Shown here: piece after piece, positions 5,954-8,546 of the stretch | How the letters are laid out: every line of letters begins with the position of its first letter | How positions within the stretch are numbered: position 1 is the stretch's first letter | Assembly: GCA_002405405.1 (NCBI GenBank) | Contig: DHLT01000319.1 | Coordinates: 635-9,180 of the forward strand | Source of the DNA: Ignavibacteria bacterium UBA4661 | GTDB lineage: Bacteria > Bacteroidota > Ignavibacteria > Kapaibacteriales > UBA4661 | Length of the DNA stretch: 8,546 nt | Reading direction: 5' to 3' | The notes under the pieces: model-generated | Databases searched by the model: none | What the model was told of the DNA's origin: nothing | The model's input: only the letters and a program-made list of their open reading frames with translations | Program-made: the position numbers and the translations under genes

Positions 5954-8546
5954 TTAAAATTTCAAAGAAACATTGAAGCCAAAGGAGCGTGTTGTCGGCA
6001 ATGTGTTATGCTCCAAACCTTGACCATTCGTATTGTTATAGCTGGATTCAGGATCAACACCCGGAACTTTGTTCATAAAGAGGAAGGCATTCCGCATGAC
6101 GAATGATATGTTAACTCCTGTCAAGAAACTACCGGCAAAAGAGTCACGAAGAATAGACTCTGGTATACGATAGCCGATAATTACTTCGCGGAGTTTGCCA
6201 AAGGTAGCGTCATAAATAAATGGTTCTGCGATGCCACCAATACGTGAGTAGTAAGTTTGCATATTTGCCGGTGCAACCGCCAATGTATTTGTCACATAAT
6301 TTGGAGCCGCAGCAGTGCCTGCATTGACTACACCAACACCAGTGATACCGGTTTCACGACCGGGCAATGTTTCAGGATGTTGACCATTGATATATGCTTG
6401 GGCATTTGAAAGGGAATACATGTCCGCACCAAAACGGAAATCCAATAAGAATCCAAAACTCAAATTGCCATAGGTGAAGGTATTCTGAATACCTCCGATA
6501 AATGTTGGTGTTGCATTGCCAAGAATTCTTGGTAAGGGATCGACAATCGGAAAACCACCAGCATCAAATACGATATTGTTATTTGGATCGCGCATATAGC
6601 CAGTACCTACAATAGCACCATATGTTTGACCAACAAACGCAAAAACACTTGCCGCGCCACGACCTGCACCGATATTTAATCGATCTAATCCTGGAATCAA
6701 AGCGTTGACTTTATTCCAATTACGAGCACCATTAACATTGATTTCCCAAGTGAAATCATCATTCCGAACAGGAAATGCCGTTAGAATAAACTCGATACCA
6801 GCATTTTGCATCTCGCCGGCATTGATGAGTGCGCTTGTAAAGCCCGATGCTGTTGAGATATTAGTTGGGAGAATTTGATCACTGATAACTTGATTGTAAT
6901 AAGTTACATCCAATGCGAATAAGCCATCAAGAAATTTCAAATCCAAACCAAACTCAAGATTATTGGAACGTGTGGGTTTCAATGTTGAAAGAGGAACGGT
7001 AAATCCACTTGGCTGAAACAGAGAAACATTTGTATTGCGTCCTGCAGTGTACGTACCAACATTCGTGTAGAAAAGAGATAATTGGTATGGATCGGTATCG
7101 CCTCCGACTTGTGCAAATGATGCGCGAAGTTTTGCATAGTTGATAAACGATGGTAATGCAACTGCTTCCGAAAGCGTAAATGCAGTATTTACTGATGGAT
7201 AGAAATATGAGCGGCTTTCCGCAGGAAGAGTTGATGACCAGTCATTACGAGCCGTGGCTTCGAGTGTGAAGAATGATTTGTAGGAAAGCTGTGCAGCTCC
7301 ATATAGCGAATTGATTTTTTTTCGCGAAAGTCCATATGAAGGTACTTGCGTTACAGTATTATTTACAACCAATAGATTTGGAAGAATAAAGTTTGTACCG
7401 ACTGCACCGATGGTTTCTCCTTTACGCGACATTAGGTTGCCGCCTGCATTGATATTCAAACGAAAATCTTCCGATAGTTGTTTATCGAAGGTGATGAGGA
7501 AGTCAGCATTGATTTCTTCTTGAAAGATATTTCGCTCTTGGATGTCGCCGAATAATTTATTGGATGTACCAATCGGATCAATTTGTGACTGGCGGAAATT
7601 ATATCCATCACGACCGGCACGCACCATAATTGCAAGCTCATCAGTTGCTTGGAAACGTAACGAGCCAACACTAATTAAGCGTTCACGGAGTGAGGGGTTT
7701 CGATTTTCATTGACTGACCAATAAGGATTGGGACTGAATACGTCATTGCTGAACAAGATCTGCGATCCGTCATCACGTTTGTAGGTTTTCAGCCAATTGA
7801 CATTAACACTGCGCGGCATATTATTCAATGAACGAGCAGGATTATCAGCGGCATCAGAAAGTGAAGGGCGATTGGGAGCATCCTCGAGAATCCAATTCAC
7901 TTTTGCATCCACTGTCAAGCGGTCAGAAAGACTCGACTGTCCGCGAAGCGAAATAGTTGAGCGTTGAAAGGATGTGTTTGGTACAAGCCCAATATTACTC
8001 ATGTTCGACAATGACACACGGAAATTTGATGTCTCATTACCACCGGTCAGCGATACTGTATGCGTTTGAGTTTGACCTGTTTGATAAAAATCTTTGAAGG
8101 AGTTGGGTTGTGGGGTATATGGCCGTGTAATACCATCGAAGAAGAGTGCATCACGACCATCCATGCGTGCACCCCAACTACCAGTACCTTGTGCTAGGAC
8201 ATCTGTGAGTGTAGTTGGAACAAGATTATTACGACCATGCCCATATTCGTTTTGATACTCTGGTAGAATAAGGGGTGTTTCAAAAACAAAGTTGCCATTG
8301 TACTCAACGCCAATACCTTTGCGGTTAGTACCTTTTTTGGTAGTGATGACAATAGCACCATTTTGTGCTCGTGTACCGTACAATGCAGTTGCTGCTGCAC
8401 CTTTGAGAACAGTCATTGTTTCGATATCGTCAGGATTAATACTAGAAATACCGTCTCCAAAGTCTGTTCCGCCAAAATTACCGGCTTGGTTCGGTGAAGA
8501 GTTGTCAATGGGAATACCATCAACTACATACAATGGTTGATTGTCC
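5954..8546 (-). CDS. SusC/RagA family TonB-linked outer-membrane protein, 5' end missing (runs off right edge)
   Basis: This is the transport channel of a SusCD importer: a 22-strand outer-membrane beta-barrel with an internal plug, energised by TonB. The frame is open to the window edge and begins mid-protein with [15 protein letters not shown], the plug motif typical of the family. An apparent start at 8531-8533 is only a TTG inside this motif, so no true start is present. 863 residues are visible. The SusC signature in the plug ([19 protein letters not shown], then ITTKKG) lies at about residues 47-72. The rest is barrel, rich in alternating aromatic and polar strands, and ends [10 protein letters not shown] with the C-terminal Phe expected of outer-membrane barrels. 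Family members are usually about 1000-1100 residues, so the signal peptide, the carboxypeptidase-regulatory-like domain and the TonB box should lie to the right. No internal stop or frameshift is seen. The substrate cannot be read from the sequence. Family assignment is firm. Confidence 0.96.
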   Translation of the reverse strand, partial: DNQPLYVVDGIPIDNSSPNQAGNFGGTDFGDGISSINPDDIETMTVLKGAAATALYGTRAQNGAIVITTKKGTNRKGIGVEYNGNFVFETPLILPEYQNEYGHGRNNLVPTTLTDVLAQGTGSWGARMDGRDALFFDGITRPYTPQPNSFKDFYQTGQTQTHTVSLTGGNETSNFRVSLSNMSNIGLVPNTSFQRSTISLRGQSSLSDRLTVDAKVNWILEDAPNRPSLSDAADNPARSLNNMPRSVNVNWLKTYKRDDGSQILFSNDVFSPNPYWSVNENRNPSLRERLISVGSLRFQATDELAIMVRAGRDGYNFRQSQIDPIGTSNKLFGDIQERNIFQEEINADFLITFDKQLSEDFRLNINAGGNLMSRKGETIGAVGTNFILPNLLVVNNTVTQVPSYGLSRKKINSLYGAAQLSYKSFFTLEATARNDWSSTLPAESRSYFYPSVNTAFTLSEAVALPSFINYAKLRASFAQVGGDTDPYQLSLFYTNVGTYTAGRNTNVSLFQPSGFTVPLSTLKPTRSNNLEFGLDLKFLDGLFALDVTYYNQVISDQILPTNISTASGFTSALINAGEMQNAGIEFILTAFPVRNDDFTWEINVNGARNWNKVNALIPGLDRLNIGAGRGAASVFAFVGQTYGAIVGTGYMRDPNNNIVFDAGGFPIVDPLPRILGNATPTFIGGIQNTFTYGNLSFGFLLDFRFGADMYSLSNAQAYINGQHPETLPGRETGITGVGVVNAGTAAAPNYVTNTLAVAPANMQTYYSRIGGIAEPFIYDATFGKLREVIIGYRIPESILRDSFAGSFLTGVNISFVMRNAFLFMNKVPGVDPESSYNNTNGQGLEHNTLPTTRSFGFNVSLKF

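Noticed and set aside
8531..8533. TTG as a possible start of the SusC gene.
   Set aside because: It encodes the Leu of the conserved PLYVVDG plug motif, and the frame stays open to the window edge. The true start lies outside.

Overview
The window carries four genes, all on the minus strand, and reads from right to left. Everything points to a member of the Bacteroidota or the wider FCB group: a SusC/SusD outer-membrane pair, a lipoprotein signal with a Bacteroidota-style lipobox, genes without clear Shine-Dalgarno sites, a large Asp-box (BNR) repeat protein of a type I know from Bacteroidota, and base composition that looks moderate by eye (not counted). I cannot name a genus.

Right part (8546 to 4371): the 3' part of a SusC/RagA TonB-linked outer-membrane channel enters from the right edge. 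After a 14-base gap comes a complete SusD/RagB-type lipoprotein (SusD-like_2 subtype). Together they should form one importer for a nutrient too large for porins. Neither the substrate nor an adjacent degradative enzyme can be read from this window. The pair ends at a clean 11-bp hairpin terminator (4318-4343).

Middle (4247 to 2514): a complete C-terminal-processing serine protease (peptidase S41) with a membrane anchor or signal, a PDZ domain and an intact Ser/Lys dyad. It sits behind its own short intergenic region, where only a weak promoter candidate can be suggested.

Left part (2449 to 1): a secreted Asp-box beta-propeller protein of the 'WD40/YVTN/BNR-like' or VPS10-like type, running off the left edge. 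Its reading frame is broken by a single in-frame TAA at 506-508. The frame stays open and homologous-looking for all 168 codons from there to the edge, with three more Asp boxes. The stop falls inside an Asp box, at its variable position, and is one base from the Glu or Lys codons usual there. This is the most noteworthy point in the window: a recent nonsense mutation or a sequencing error is much likelier than a true gene end.

There is no RNA gene, CRISPR array, insertion sequence or phage gene that I can support. No stretch over 300 bases lacks a gene. I see no evidence for a new biological system; this is ordinary Bacteroidota envelope gene content with one broken gene.
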